Positions 1 to 10,646 of a stretch of DNA of 64,000 bases are shown in pieces. The notes under the pieces are model-generated. The model searched no databases. It saw only the letters and a program-made list of their open reading frames with translations, and was not told the origin of the DNA. This DNA is from UBA7803 sp034522075. Lineage in GTDB: Bacteria > Pseudomonadota > Gammaproteobacteria > Pseudomonadales > Azotimanducaceae. Both the position numbers and the translations under genes were made by a program. Within the stretch, counting starts at the first letter, position 1. Every line of letters starts with the position of its first letter. Location: positions 1 to 64,000 of the forward strand of contig JAXHLO010000010.1 of the NCBI GenBank assembly GCA_034522075.1, given 5' to 3'.

Positions 1-564
1 CATCGCCCTGGCGACGGTGCGGCACCCGGCATTTCACAAGAATCACTTCTTCCGTCTTGACAAAGAGTCTTCGTTTCGCGATCAGGCTGACGATGGACGA
101 AACGGCGCACCACTCGGCCGGTGCGGATCTCGATCTGATGAGATGCAACACGTCAGTAAGCACCTCGCCCCTCTGTCCGGTGTGGGTCTGCGAAAACAGC
201 GTAGAAGCAGTGACGCGTCAGTTCTACCCAAACATGCGTTTTGAACGTTTAAGCCTCGAATTAGAGTGAGTAAAGCTTTTGCGACATTCAGTTGCCGGGG
301 TTTGATACTCTGGCTTCCAACAGCCAATTCGCTTCAGATACATAGTAGAAGTTGAGCTGCCTCTATTGCCGCTGGTACGACCCACCGCTATGGCCGATAG
401 AATACGTTGCCCGGGTCCTGATGCGGCAGGTGGCGCAGTGGACGAGATTAACACTTCGGCCATATGCCAGGTTGTAGGAGATCCGCAATCGCTCCGGGCA
501 AGGTTCAGCGGGATGGCCTACATGGAGCGTTGAGCGGTTATTCTCCATTAGCCATCGGAGGAAC

Positions 565-951
565 ATGACCATGCGAACGCTCATCTTTCTGATTTCCGTA
601 TTCGCCGCTAGTGGCGCCTTGGCAGACGGCCGCAACGTATGGGTTGACCATGACTACAACGCGGCAACGCCAGCGGTTGTTCAGCAGGTGTGCGATAGGC
701 CAACAGCACTGCCCGCCATGCACCGCCCGTACTTCAGCGCAGCGTTCGGAACGGCCCGCAGGTGCGGCCTATCAGCGCCCCACGGTTCCGCCTGTCGGCA
801 CCACTCGCCTGTCGACCCCAATCGGTGTATGAGTACGGGCGCTACAAGCAGATCTGCAGATAATAAACGTGCGTGCACTCCTGGCACTCCTGGCACTCCT
901 GGTAGTGACCCTGTTCCTGGGATCGCCCCCGCTGCCCGACCTCTGACGTGA
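565..951 (+). CDS. Possible small secreted protein, probably broken
   Basis: A strong GGAGG ribosome site lies just before the ATG. The first about 21 residues form a good signal peptide (hydrophobic FLISVFAASGALA, then ADG). After about residue 45 the sequence turns into low-complexity, Cys/Pro/Arg-rich text that looks out of frame, and the last third covers a tandem repeat of GCACTCCTG (875-901). I see a real translation start but doubt the C-terminal two thirds. No family is recognised. It is probably the 5' end of a decayed gene. Confidence 0.3.
   Translation: MTMRTLIFLISVFAASGALADGRNVWVDHDYNAATPAVVQQVCDRPTALPAMHRPYFSAAFGTARRCGLSAPHGSACRHHSPVDPNRCMSTGATSRSADNKRACTPGTPGTPGSDPVPGIAPAARPLT
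875..901. repeat. Three tandem 9-bp units
   Basis: The unit GCACTCCTG is repeated three times without a break. Inside the decayed region it has no evident function. A 9-bp period preserves reading frame in whichever frame was once coding. Confidence 0.6.
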
Positions 952-3900
952 GCTTAACCGAGCGACTCGTCAGGTGCGTGGCTTGGCGTCAGCGAGCATG
1001 CTGCGGGAGTCGACGTTTCCGAGGCAGGAGTTCTAGGTAGCGAAGCCGGGAGCAATGATCGAAAGTACATCATTGATGGAGCGGACTCGGCGTGTTGGGT
1101 CGTGATGACCGTGTGCTTCCGGATCGCTTTTTGGAACGATGGAAGACCGGTCAGTTGCAAATACGATCTATAGCAGGTTTTGGGCAGGCCACTTCATGCT
1201 CAACGAAGGTAACCGATTCACCCTGAGGCATGAGTAGACACGGTGAGGGAGTGACTTGTCACTTTGTAAATTGCTGGGACCTGCAGCAGGATACTTCCGC
1301 ATCGATAGCCATCAAAGCAGTCGGCCTTTGGGAATCAGAAGCTCGGTACACGGGTGGGTAATGCACATATGCCCGAATGGTTGCTTTCGCTTTTCGGTGG
1401 GCTTCTGGATTGGCGCTCATTCCGGTTTGGTTCGGAACCCGCGGTTGCTCTCGACGCACCTTGTAGCCATGCTGTCAGAGCTGGAGATCTCGCAGCATCT
1501 GGCTCAGACCTATGTTCGGGAGTTGATTCCAGCGCCGCTCTATCGGTTTCCTGAGGTGGCGTTCGCCGATGGGTATCGGCTGCTCCTGGCTCGCGGACGG
1601 TTAACCGATGATAAACTAATACTCCATTAGCCTGTACTATCACAAGGCGCTCCAGCATGACCGGCGGGCTCGACAATGCGGATCGTCGGCGCGAGAACAA
1701 GGATGAGTTGCAAACTGGAGTATCGACGGGCTGGTAGCCAAGTCCAAAGAGCTGCTTGAGGATGAGATTCCGGCCGCAAGAAATGCGTTGGCGGCGGTCA
1801 GGTCGCGGATGCGATTATGATTATGGACCGCAGAGTTTATCGGCTGAAAAGGCGCCACAGCCGTTCAAATGCTGTTTGTCCGGATTGACCCAGCCTTTGT
1901 TCGACTGGATCTCAGAGAGCGGTGACATTGCATCTGGCGCCTCGCCCACAGCTATTGACTACGAGAAGCAGTAGAGGTAGATATTCCGATGGAACCCTTT
2001 TGGTTTGGCGACTGGTTTGTGGAAGACGGCGATGCCGTAGTCGGGCTCAGGGGCCGAATGGCGCTGTGCGGATACGGATTACGCGGTAAGGAATTCATGC
2101 ACTTATTCAGGGCTGGACATACCCCGAGCGAGTGATGAAGGAAGACCCAGAGGCGTTGGAGGCGGTCGCTGAGTGGGCTGTGGCTGAAAACCCAGGGCAA
2201 TGGCAGGTGCTGATAACTACGAGGTTATGGAGAGGTACGCGAGGCAAGAAGGGCGCCCGTAGGCAGTGTCATAAGAGGCCCGGCGATGCGGCGTCGGTCT
2301 ATCCCGGCTGTGCCACCGCTTGTGAAGGGAGAACGTGCGTGAAGCTGAAGAAATCCATCGCATGCCGGATGACTCTCGCTCGTGCTCTCGACCGTTGGGC
2401 GTGGGATTTTGCAGCGCCGCCCATTCCTGTGAACCCGACGTTGAATTGTGGCCCTGGAAGCTCGTGCGTTAAGTTGCCAGGACAAACAAGGGGTGTTTGT
2501 GTCAACGGTTCGTACGTCCCAGGACGCCCAAACCCGCCAAGCGCATGGTGGAAGCGGAGATGAGGAGCCAGATTTCGGGGGTGCGAGCCAGGCGTTAGTC
2601 GCCACACCGCCCGACCAGACCGGCTCTGGCTGACAGAGCAGACGGCGAAGCACAGCTTCATCCGATTTATGGACGATCGCTACGAGGCCCAGTATAGAGC
2701 TTGAGGGCCTAAGGCGGAGATGGGATCAGGGCCATGCATGAAGATGGCGGCTATCCTTATACCGCGCCGCTCTGGCGAGAGATCTTGCGCACTGGCGACG
2801 ACGACTTTTTGAGCGTCTATCGGGGAGAATCGGAAGAAAGGCGACGATGTATTGACGTGCGCGTACGCTGAAGGGCTTGGCCTCATTGGCCGGGTTCAAT
2901 CGGCTGGCGTCACCGTAATGCGGCCTGGAAGGTGGCCGGCGCGCGCTGCTGGGTATTAAGCGCTATGTCGGCTGGCGCAGGCTTGTCGGCTGGGGCGAAC
3001 GCCCTGATGCCCGACGCGAGGATCGGTGGCGGCGGGGCAATTCGCGGTGGTCGCCGGGATCGGAGGATCGCTCAGGTGGCGTTCGCGTTCGGTAAACGCG
3101 ACAGGCGGGATTTGTGGTCACGGGCTTCCCTTCCTGTTGGTTGCGAAGGTAGGCCTGTGGGGAAGAACGGTTTTTCCCGATGAGCTTAGAACGGGGATCG
3201 ATCCAGAATGAGCGCCAGTTGGAGGGCGACCCCACACTTGGGTCAGATCGGCTGCATGCCAGGGCGGATAGGGCCGACGGCCTCATTGGCTGGCCGGTAA
3301 CGTCCGGTATTGAGCGTGCGGGCTTCCTGATGCTGGGCCACTTAGTCTCATCGGTCCAGGTCATGGTGAAGAAAGCTATAACCAAGAAGCCAGAAAGCAC
3401 GTATACGCTGCTGGTCGTCCGCGTCGAGGATTACGATGTCGCAGTCGACGCTTCAATCAATTATTCCGTGCATCACCCGGAATATGCTCGATTTGTGTGA
3501 GGACGATCCTGTATTCCGGCAGGTTACAACCCTGACTATCGTTGGTACATCGACCTACCCGGAGGAAAGGGCTGGCGTATTCGCCACCAGCTGACAATCT
3601 ATTACGATGCACCTTCTTGAGGCATTGGTACGAGCCTGGCGGGATGTCGTTGAAGTCAGGGACCAATTCGGATCACCCGAATCCCGCACCTATCGCGGCG
3701 GACATATTCCGGTTTACCAGCCACCACCAGGGTTGGGCATGATCAACAAAGTTCGCGGTCAACAGGCATGGGCGGTTGGGGAACCTCGTTCATGTTGGTG
3801 ATAACCCAGATGCCCGTCCTTTCGGGTCAGTCGCGTCATCATTCCCTCGGTGTCCACGGGCTGAAGCAGGGACCGGTGGGTGAGTTCGCTGTCATTGCAG

Positions 3901-4244
3901 ACGCATACCAGCGGAGGAGTAGTGGAACTGCGGAAATGTCTTGGCTGATCGACGACGGCGTTGAGCCATTCGTTGAGCGATGGTTGCGCGCTGCTGACGC
4001 TGTCGGTTTCCACGGTCGGTCCAGTTTTTTGATAATCCCCGGTACGCCATGAGTACCCCAAGCGCGCGATTCCCTCTGTAACCGTTGAAAACGGTTAGTT
4101 ACATAGTCGTGTCCGTCCACGCCATCATGGGCGCGCACGAGAACTTCCCGGCTGTGGCCGCGACTGTCCGCTCGTCCAATGGTGCAAGATCTACTCATGG
4201 CGCACATTCTAAGGCTTTTGGCCGCCGGGGCGTAAGCGCTGGGC

Positions 4245-5576
4245 TCAGTGCTCGTGTACACGTACCGGCAGGTCGGTAATGCCGCGAATGAAGCTCGAGC
4301 GCAGATACTCGGGTTCCCCGACCACTTCGATTCTGGAGAATCGCTTCCGCTACTCCCATACAATCCCTACTGCATTTCCCTGATGGTTGCCCACACAGCG
4401 GTGGAACGCCCCAGCCGAAGGCCATGTGCTGGCGGGCGTTGTCACGATCGATTCTGAAGTCATCGCCGTCGGGAAGATATTGTCCGGTTCCTGGAAGGTT
4501 ACATGCAGATTTTGTCGTGCCGGGCGATTTTTCTGCCGCGAATTTCCGTGTCTTCCATGGCCGTGCGGCACATATGGGCTACGGGCGATTGCCAGCGGAT
4601 GATCTCCGAGACCATGTTGGGAATGATCAGCTTGTCGCCCTGCGCCACGCCGCGGCGCAATTTGTCGTATTCGTCGGGGAAGCGGTTGAGGGCGAGCACG
4701 CCGCCCGAGATGGAATTGCGGGTGGTATCGTTGCCGCCGACGATCAGCAGCAGCATGTTGCCCAGATATTCGTTGGGCGGCATGTTCCTGGTGGATTCCC
4801 CGTGCACGAGCATGGAAATCAGGTCAGTGCCGGGCTCGGGACGCTGCTGGCGCTCTTTCCAGACCGCGTCGAAATACTCGAAACACTTCCACAGTTCGCG
4901 GAAGCCGTCGGCGGGGGTTTCGAAGTAGTCAGGGTCACCCAGCCGCTCGACGGTGTCCGACCAGTGAATCAGCAGATGGCGGTCTTCCTGCGGCACGTCG
5001 AAGATGGTTGCCAGCATCTGCCCGGTGAGTTCCACGGACACAGCGCGCACCCAGTTGAACTCCTCGCCCCGGGGCAGAGCGTCGAGAATGCGCCCGGCGC
5101 GCTCGCGGATCAGCGGCTCGAAACCCGCCAGGCTGCGGCCGGAGAACATGGGCGCCACGACCTTGCGCTGCTCATCGTGCTTCGGCGGATCCTGCATGAT
5201 GAACATGGGCAGATGGTACATCGGGTCGGGTTCCTCACCTTCCGGGCGCGGCCGCCCGCCCAGGCGGATGCCGCCGTTCAGGATGTCGGAGGAGAAGATT
5301 TTTTCATGCGTGTCTACGTACTTGATGTCATCGATTGCGGGTGGATGGACCAGGTGCGGGGCGCAACACTGCGGCGGCGCAGCACGCCGGGATCTTCAGC
5401 GCGCAGGCGCTCGAAGTAGGGTAGTGCCCGGCCCTGCTTCGACCGAGGATCTGGCAGCCGGCGGGATTGAGCGCGTCGAGCGGTACGGACCAGGGGTCCT
5501 GATCGACGTCGATGGCCCACTGCTCGAGCCACTCGGCATTGGTTCTCGCGTCCAGCGGGGGTTTCTGTTCGCTCAT
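4245..5576 (-). pseudogene. CYP153-type cytochrome P450 (alkane hydroxylase), frameshifted
   Basis: CYP153 enzymes hydroxylate the terminal carbon of medium-chain alkanes using ferredoxin partners. The start (MSEQKPPLD, GAGGA upstream) is good. The long central piece (4499-5221) has QDPPKHDEQRK and the I-helix GGNDTTRNS that mark CYP153. The rest lies in other frames: YFERLRAEDP near 5410, the switch HP/AIDDIKYVDTHEKIFSS near 5345, a stop at about 4499, then FGWG / HRCVGN (haem-ligand Cys region) near 4390-4420 and RIEVVGEPEYLRSSFIRGI near 4290. The full footprint of about 440 codons matches family length. At least four frame changes break it, so no holoenzyme should be made unless these are sequencing errors. 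Confidence 0.85.
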
Positions 5577-5655
5577 CGGGAAGTCCTCAGGGCTGTAATG
5601 GAAAATGTACCGCAGAGCGGGCATCGTCCGCATCCGTACGCGGCCTCGCAAGCCA

Positions 5656-7032
5656 TCAGCCCCGCCGGTCGATGACTGCCCGTGCTGCCTTGTGCTCGGC
5701 TTCGTTGAAGCTGAAACGCATGAAGAGCAGGCCGCCGACCAGATAGCACGCCGCCGGGAGCAGCCCGAAGATGGCACGGATCGCTCCGATGGTGTCGTCA
5801 CTCTGGATCTGGTTCGGCTCGAAACCGGCATATTGCAGAACGAGCCCGGTGATGAGAGCGCACAGAGACGCGGAGCACTTGCGCACCAGGTTCCATACCG
5901 CCAGGTACGCGCCTTCCTTGCGGTCGCCGGTGGTGAGCTCGTCGTAGTCGACGACGTCGGCCTGAATGGCCGGCTGCACCACCGAGCCGCAGCCGGCCAG
6001 GAAGCCGCAGAGAAAGGTGAGAATCCAGAACGTGATGCCGGCTTCGGCGAGAAAGTAGAAACCGATGAAAGGACCTGCCGAGAGGAGCAGTGCGGCGGTC
6101 CACGCCCGTTGCTTGCCGACGCGGCGCGCCAGCCACATCCAGAACGGGGTGAAGACGACCTGGGGCAGGGCGTAGGTCATCATGACGGCCACCAGCAGTG
6201 CTTCGAGCGGAAAGACGTAGGCGACCAGGTAGGGGGTGAGCGTCATGATGCTGGCCATGCCGTATACCTCGATGGCGAAGACCGCCAGCAGCAGGCGCGC
6301 GTGCGGATTGCGGAACACGTCGGTGACGGAGCGCAGCACGCTGGTCTGACCGCGGCCCTGATGCGTCTGCCGCTCCGGCAGCAGCCGGGTGGTAATCACC
6401 ACCACGGCGAATACGGTGATCGCGGCGGCGATGGACAGATCATGCGCGAAGCCGCGCTTGTCGTCGGCCATGGTCATGAGCTGTAGCGCCGCCATGCCCA
6501 GCAGGCTGCCGATGAAGCCGATCATATGGACATGGCCGAACAGCCGTGTGCGCTCGTGATAGTCGGGCGTGAGCTCCATGCCCAGCGCCCCGTGGGGAAT
6601 GACGAAAGCCGTGCTCGCGGTCTCATAGACCAGCAATGCCACGGCCATCCAGGCCACCAGGTAGACGCCTTCCAGACTGTCCGGCGGTGACCAGATCATG
6701 ACGATGCCCATGGCAACCGGCAGTGCCGAGCCGTAGAGCCAGATCCGGCGCCGGCCGATGGGCGAGCGGGTGCGGTCCGACAGGTAACCCACCAGAGGGT
6801 CCGTCACGGCGTCCCACAGACGGGCGGCGGCCAGCAGAATGCCCATGGTGGCCGGTGCGATCAGCAGCACGTCCGTCGCGTACTTCATCAGGTACACGGC
6901 AAACATCACACCCATGATCGAGTACGCCACCCGGGACAGGGTGAAAGACCAGATGACGCCAGCGCCGAGGCGTTCGCCGGATGCCGCGGGGACAGGTGCA
7001 GGCCGGGCCGGCGCTGGAAGGACGTCACTCAT
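5656..7032 (-). CDS. GPH-family (MelB-like) MFS cation symporter
   Basis: 458 residues with about 12 hydrophobic segments. The motif DAVTDPLVGYLSDRT at residues 74-88 is the cytoplasmic loop signature of the glycoside-pentoside-hexuronide:cation symporter family, followed by SPIGRRR. These inner-membrane proteins couple uptake of a sugar or other small molecule to Na+ or H+. The substrate cannot be read from the sequence; in this kind of genome many members lie beside steroid or lipid catabolic genes. It is intact and lies 79 bp downstream of the broken CYP153 on the same strand. It is transcribed away from the MDR gene. Confidence 0.85.
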   Translation of the reverse strand: MSDVLPAPARPAPVPAASGERLGAGVIWSFTLSRVAYSIMGVMFAVYLMKYATDVLLIAPATMGILLAAARLWDAVTDPLVGYLSDRTRSPIGRRRIWLYGSALPVAMGIVMIWSPPDSLEGVYLVAWMAVALLVYETASTAFVIPHGALGMELTPDYHERTRLFGHVHMIGFIGSLLGMAALQLMTMADDKRGFAHDLSIAAAITVFAVVVITTRLLPERQTHQGRGQTSVLRSVTDVFRNPHARLLLAVFAIEVYGMASIMTLTPYLVAYVFPLEALLVAVMMTYALPQVVFTPFWMWLARRVGKQRAWTAALLLSAGPFIGFYFLAEAGITFWILTFLCGFLAGCGSVVQPAIQADVVDYDELTTGDRKEGAYLAVWNLVRKCSASLCALITGLVLQYAGFEPNQIQSDDTIGAIRAIFGLLPAACYLVGGLLFMRFSFNEAEHKAARAVIDRRG

Positions 7033-7115
7033 GGGGCCAGATCATACGCGACGGATCGCGCTCGAGAGTCATTCAGTCCATCATAGCGGCACGATATTCG
7101 AATACTGGAGGTTCC

Positions 7116-8141
7116 ATGCCCGCCACCTGTCATGCCTGGGTGCTCAAGCGCCGCCCGGACGGCCGCCTGAGCCGCGACGACTTCGACTGGCAGACTACCG
7201 AGCTGCCCGACCCGGCTGACGGGCAGGTACTGGTGCGCACCGTTTACCTGTCGCTCGACCCGACCAACCGCATCTGGGCGTCGGATCAGGATCAGTACAT
7301 GCCGCCGGTGCAGCTCGGCGAGGTGATGCGCGGCGGCACGCTGGGTGTGGTGGAGGCCAGCGCCAACGCGGATTTCGCTGCCGGTGACGTGGTGCAGGGC
7401 ATGTGGGGCTGGGCGTCGCACACGCTGGCGGACAACGGTGCCGGCTTGACGAAGATGCCGCATACCCCCGGCGTACCGTTGGATGCCTATATGAGCGTGC
7501 TCGGCGCCACCGGTATGACCGCCTATTTCGGGCTGCTCGATATCGGCAAACCCGAGGCCGGCGAGACTCTGGTGGTTTCTGCCGCCGCCGGTGCGGTGGG
7601 TCAGATCGTCGGCCAGATCGGCAAAATCAAAGGCTGCCGCGTGGTGGGTACGGCAGGGTCCGACGCCAAGTGCCGTCACCTGGTGGAAGACCTGGGTTTC
7701 GACGCTGCCATCAACTACAAGACCGCCGATCTCGATACCGAACTGGCAGCCGCCTGCCCGGATGGTATCGATGTCTATTTCGAGAATACCGGCGGCCCGG
7801 TGACGGACGCAGTGCTGAAGCGGGTCAATCTGAATGCGCGCATTCCGCTGTGCGGTCTGATCGCGCACTACAACGAGGGCGATAACTCCCAGGGCGTGCC
7901 GGGCCCCAACAATTTCCAGATGCTGCTGATGAAACGCGTGCTGCTGCAGGGTTTCATCATCCTCGACTACTTTCCGCGCTTTCCGGAGGGTATTGCCGAG
8001 ATGGCCGGCTGGCTGGGCGAAGGCAGGATCAAATACGACACCGATATCGTCGAAGGCCTGGAAAATGCGCCGGAGGCCGTCAATCGGCTGTTCGACGGCG
8101 CAAACACGGGCAAGCTGCTGGTGCAGTGCTCCCAGCCCTAG
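7116..8141 (+). CDS. NADP-dependent MDR oxidoreductase (CurA/PTGR-like)
   Basis: 341 residues using the ATG at 7116, which has GGAGG five bases upstream; longer starts have none. The N-terminal YLSLDPTNR and the nucleotide-binding AAAGAVGQIVGQ (about 156-167) place it in the zinc-independent medium-chain dehydrogenase/reductase group. That group contains prostaglandin reductase, leukotriene B4 dehydrogenase and CurA. These reduce the C=C bond of enones or oxidise allylic alcohols with NADP(H). It is cytosolic. It starts 83 bp from the divergent transporter gene and converges on the D-aminoacylase gene with a 10-bp gap. The substrate is unknown. Confidence 0.85.
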   Translation: MPATCHAWVLKRRPDGRLSRDDFDWQTTELPDPADGQVLVRTVYLSLDPTNRIWASDQDQYMPPVQLGEVMRGGTLGVVEASANADFAAGDVVQGMWGWASHTLADNGAGLTKMPHTPGVPLDAYMSVLGATGMTAYFGLLDIGKPEAGETLVVSAAAGAVGQIVGQIGKIKGCRVVGTAGSDAKCRHLVEDLGFDAAINYKTADLDTELAAACPDGIDVYFENTGGPVTDAVLKRVNLNARIPLCGLIAHYNEGDNSQGVPGPNNFQMLLMKRVLLQGFIILDYFPRFPEGIAEMAGWLGEGRIKYDTDIVEGLENAPEAVNRLFDGANTGKLLVQCSQP

Positions 8142-8151
8142 GCGGGCATGG

Positions 8152-9858
8152 CTATGCCGCAGGCGCGGCCTGACGGCCGCGCAGCAGCCGCCCCGGCAAT
8201 GCACCGGTCGGGGCACCGTTCTCGAAGATAACCTCGCCGGACACGACAGTCGCCAGAATGCCCTCGGCGTCCTGCAGGAAGCGTTTGCCGCCGGCGGGGA
8301 GGTCGTGAACGATGTGCGGTGTCTTCAGCTTGAGGGCGTCGACGTCGATGACGTTCAGGTCTGCCTTCATGCCCGGCGCAATCAACCCGCGGTCGAGCAT
8401 GGAGTAGAGCTCGGCCGGTTGCCGGGTGAGCATATGAATGCCTTGCGCCAGCTCGAATTCCCGGCGTTCCTTCACCCAGCCGGTCAGCACGTAGAGATTC
8501 GCGCTGGAGTCACAGATCGAGCCGACGTGAGCACCGCCGTCGCCCAGCGCGGCCACGGTATGCGGATGGCCGAGCAGCTCCCGGGTATGCTCGGAGAAGT
8601 TGGCGGCGGCGATGTAGATGAGGTTGCTGCCGCCATTGCCGAGCAGGTAGTCATAAAGCCATGAGGCGGGCTCCTTGCCTTCGGCCGCGGCGCGCACGGC
8701 CACCGAATTCTCCGCCTTCGGCATGTAGTCGATGGGGTCGGCCAGCACGTACATCTTGTCGAAGCGGTCGTTGAAGATTTTCACGAATATGTGCGGGTCG
8801 ACATTCTGCTCGGCCAGAATTTTTGCCTTGATCTCCGGATCCTGCAGCCGTTCGAGCTTCTCTTCCCTGGGCAGATCCTGCAGGCTGAGGAAGGTGGGCC
8901 GCCGATAGAACGGATGCATCGACGAACCATGTCCCATCATCATGCCCAGCGGGCGTGACAGAACCTGGCCGCGGATGTCGAGCCCGAGTTGCTGGGCCTG
9001 TTCCACCAGATCGAGCTGGCGGCGCCAGAGCTCCGGCTGGTTATCGAGATAGAGCAAGGTGAAGGTACCCTTGGCACCGGTGCGCTCGCTGGTCTCGCGG
9101 AGGATGCTGAACTCGTCGTCCACGTCTTCCCAGTCCGATATGAGCTGAAAGACGTGTCCAGCATCGCCGGACAGCACTTCACCGAGGGCTTTCAGCTCCG
9201 TGGTTGCCGCTTTGTAGGTGGGTACGAGATCGCCGGTGCTCGAACGGTGCACCAGGGTGCGCGAGGTCGAGAAGCCCACCGCGCCAGCCTCCATACCCTG
9301 GCGCAGCAGTGTCTGCATCATGGTGATGTCTTCGGCACTGGCCGGCTCGCGCTGCAATGCACGTTCACCCATCACGAACACGCGCAGCGGGCCGTGGGGG
9401 AACAGTGCTGCCACGTCGATGTCGCGGGGGCGGCCTTCCAGGGAATCGAGAAATTCCGGGAACGACTGCCACGTCCAGGGCAGGCCCTCGTTCATGGCGG
9501 TTTCGGGAATCTCCTCGACGCCTTCCATCAGCTTGATCAGCACATCGTGGTCTTCGTTGCGGCAGGGTGCGAAGCCGACGCCGCAATTGCCCATCACCAC
9601 GGTGGTGGTACCGAGATTGGAGGACGGCTTCAGATGCGAATCCCACGTCGCCTGGCCGTCGTAGTGGGTGTGCACGTCGATGAAGCCTGGCGTCACGGCT
9701 TTGCCGGCGGCATCGATCTCACGCGCGGCACTGCCGGTGAGACCCGGCTCCACGGCCACGATGACGCCGTTCCTGATGGCCACATCGGCCTGGCGCGGCG
9801 CTGTGCCGCTGCCGTCGTAGACTGTGCCGTTCCTGATGATGAGATCGAAATTCGCCAT
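8152..9858 (-). CDS. N-acyl-D-amino-acid deacylase-like amidohydrolase
   Basis: 568 residues from the ATG at 9858 (MANFDLIIRNG), the normal start of the family; 18 further codons upstream are open but lack a good ribosome site. The early strand TPGFIDVHTHYDGQ carries the HxH metal site and GNCGVGFAPC is typical of D-aminoacylase/dihydroorotase-like amidohydrolases. The C-terminus has the family's PGMKADLNVID segment. Family enzymes hydrolyse N-acyl-D-amino acids, but many of this length in environmental bacteria are uncharacterised and may act on other amides. It is cytosolic, with no signal peptide. Confidence 0.85.
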   Translation of the reverse strand: MANFDLIIRNGTVYDGSGTAPRQADVAIRNGVIVAVEPGLTGSAAREIDAAGKAVTPGFIDVHTHYDGQATWDSHLKPSSNLGTTTVVMGNCGVGFAPCRNEDHDVLIKLMEGVEEIPETAMNEGLPWTWQSFPEFLDSLEGRPRDIDVAALFPHGPLRVFVMGERALQREPASAEDITMMQTLLRQGMEAGAVGFSTSRTLVHRSSTGDLVPTYKAATTELKALGEVLSGDAGHVFQLISDWEDVDDEFSILRETSERTGAKGTFTLLYLDNQPELWRRQLDLVEQAQQLGLDIRGQVLSRPLGMMMGHGSSMHPFYRRPTFLSLQDLPREEKLERLQDPEIKAKILAEQNVDPHIFVKIFNDRFDKMYVLADPIDYMPKAENSVAVRAAAEGKEPASWLYDYLLGNGGSNLIYIAAANFSEHTRELLGHPHTVAALGDGGAHVGSICDSSANLYVLTGWVKERREFELAQGIHMLTRQPAELYSMLDRGLIAPGMKADLNVIDVDALKLKTPHIVHDLPAGGKRFLQDAEGILATVVSGEVIFENGAPTGALPGRLLRGRQAAPAA

Positions 9859-9975
9859 GTGGGTCACCTGCTTGCTGAGCTGAGGATCGTAGAGCGTGGC
9901 TGGGTCAGGCACAACTGCAGGGTTCCATCCTCAGTTTGTTGTGGCCCGCCGGCCAACCTGACCCACTGTATGATT

Positions 9976-9994
9976 ATGAATAAGAATCATTCGT
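9976..9994 (+). promoter_or_regulatory. Possible Fur box
   Basis: ATGAATAAGAATCATTCGT matches the 19-bp Fur consensus at 11 positions, including an unbroken AATCATT half. It sits in an AT-rich island about 55 bp before the start of the small periplasmic protein at 10049 and about 120 bp upstream of the divergent amidohydrolase. An overlapping 6-bp dyad (ATGATT/AATCAT) lies at 9970-9990. The match is weaker than at the ferric transporter near 46660. Confidence 0.35.
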
Positions 9995-10048
9995 GTTATA
10001 GTTGCCGGGTACGGTCCCGGTGGCCGAAGCCTTCAGCAAGGATGACTC

Positions 10049-10423
10049 ATGATCCCATCAGCACGATTTCTATTGGCCTTCATACTGCTATCCGGCGCGT
10101 CCGCGCTGCACGCCGACGAACGGGTAGAGCACTTCGAAGGTAAATCAGCGGAAACGTTGAGCGAAGCGCTGGAGAACTTCTCTGCCTACAACGACAAACT
10201 GGCGGCAATCGTTGAGCGGGAAACCCTGAGCTCCGAGGACCTGCTGGAAGTGCATCGGCTCACCTATACCCTGGAGAATGCGCTGGGAAAAATGCGTGAG
10301 GAGATGCAGACGCTGGCTGAAACGCTGGAAACGGTGCATCTGGCGTCAGAACGTGCGCAGCCTGACACGGTCAGATCCGCCGGCAGGGATTATCTGGAGA
10401 CGGCCCGCAAAATCGCTGACTGA
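10049..10423 (+). CDS. Small periplasmic protein, DUF6746-like
   Basis: 124 residues. The signal peptide (about 1-24) ends SALHADE. The mature part is mostly helical, with EHFEGKSAETLSEALENF, then VHRLTYTLENALGKM and VHLASERA. This pattern matches a family of small periplasmic proteins I know as DUF6746 in Gammaproteobacteria, with no known function. It has no cysteine or metal motif. The possible Fur site upstream suggests iron control but is weak. It stands alone, 223 bp before lpxC. Confidence 0.7.
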   Translation: MIPSARFLLAFILLSGASALHADERVEHFEGKSAETLSEALENFSAYNDKLAAIVERETLSSEDLLEVHRLTYTLENALGKMREEMQTLAETLETVHLASERAQPDTVRSAGRDYLETARKIAD

Positions 10424-10646
10424 CTGCCGCCAGGATAGCCTCGACTTCACTCCCGTCGGACAAGGGCCGGCCGCAGTTCTGCAGGCTGGTCCGGCTAAGG
10501 CATTGTTCTCCCTGGGAGTTTTCTGTCATGAGAATGTGACCTGGGCTTGATATTTCCTCCATTTTTCTCTCCATTTTCTCTTCATCTTCGCTCCAAACGT
10601 CTGTATAGTTCGTCTCCAACCTGCTGAATCTGAAAGAACTATCCAG

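Larger units (their letters stand above)
1..4244. other. Decayed, gene-poor region
   Basis: No reading frame here keeps a recognisable protein family over more than about 60 codons, and every frame on both strands is interrupted often. Base composition is visibly less GC-rich than the rest of the window. A few short stretches look like former coding sequence, for example about 345-536 (+), 1060-1170 (+), 1450-1630 (+) and 3420-3610 (+), but none matches a family I can name. The adjacent CYP153 gene is itself frameshifted, so I read this as an eroded accessory segment. Very poor assembly quality is the alternative. Confidence 0.5.

Noticed and set aside
4424..5419. 331-codon plus-strand frame opposite the P450
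   Set aside because: It is a mirror frame of the CYP153 gene, with no family match and no ribosome site.
7029..8216. 395-codon minus-strand frame opposite the MDR gene
   Set aside because: His/Arg-rich antisense shadow; the plus strand has the clear MDR motifs and ribosome site.
8989..10143. 384-codon plus-strand frame over the amidohydrolase
   Set aside because: Antisense to a clear D-aminoacylase family gene.
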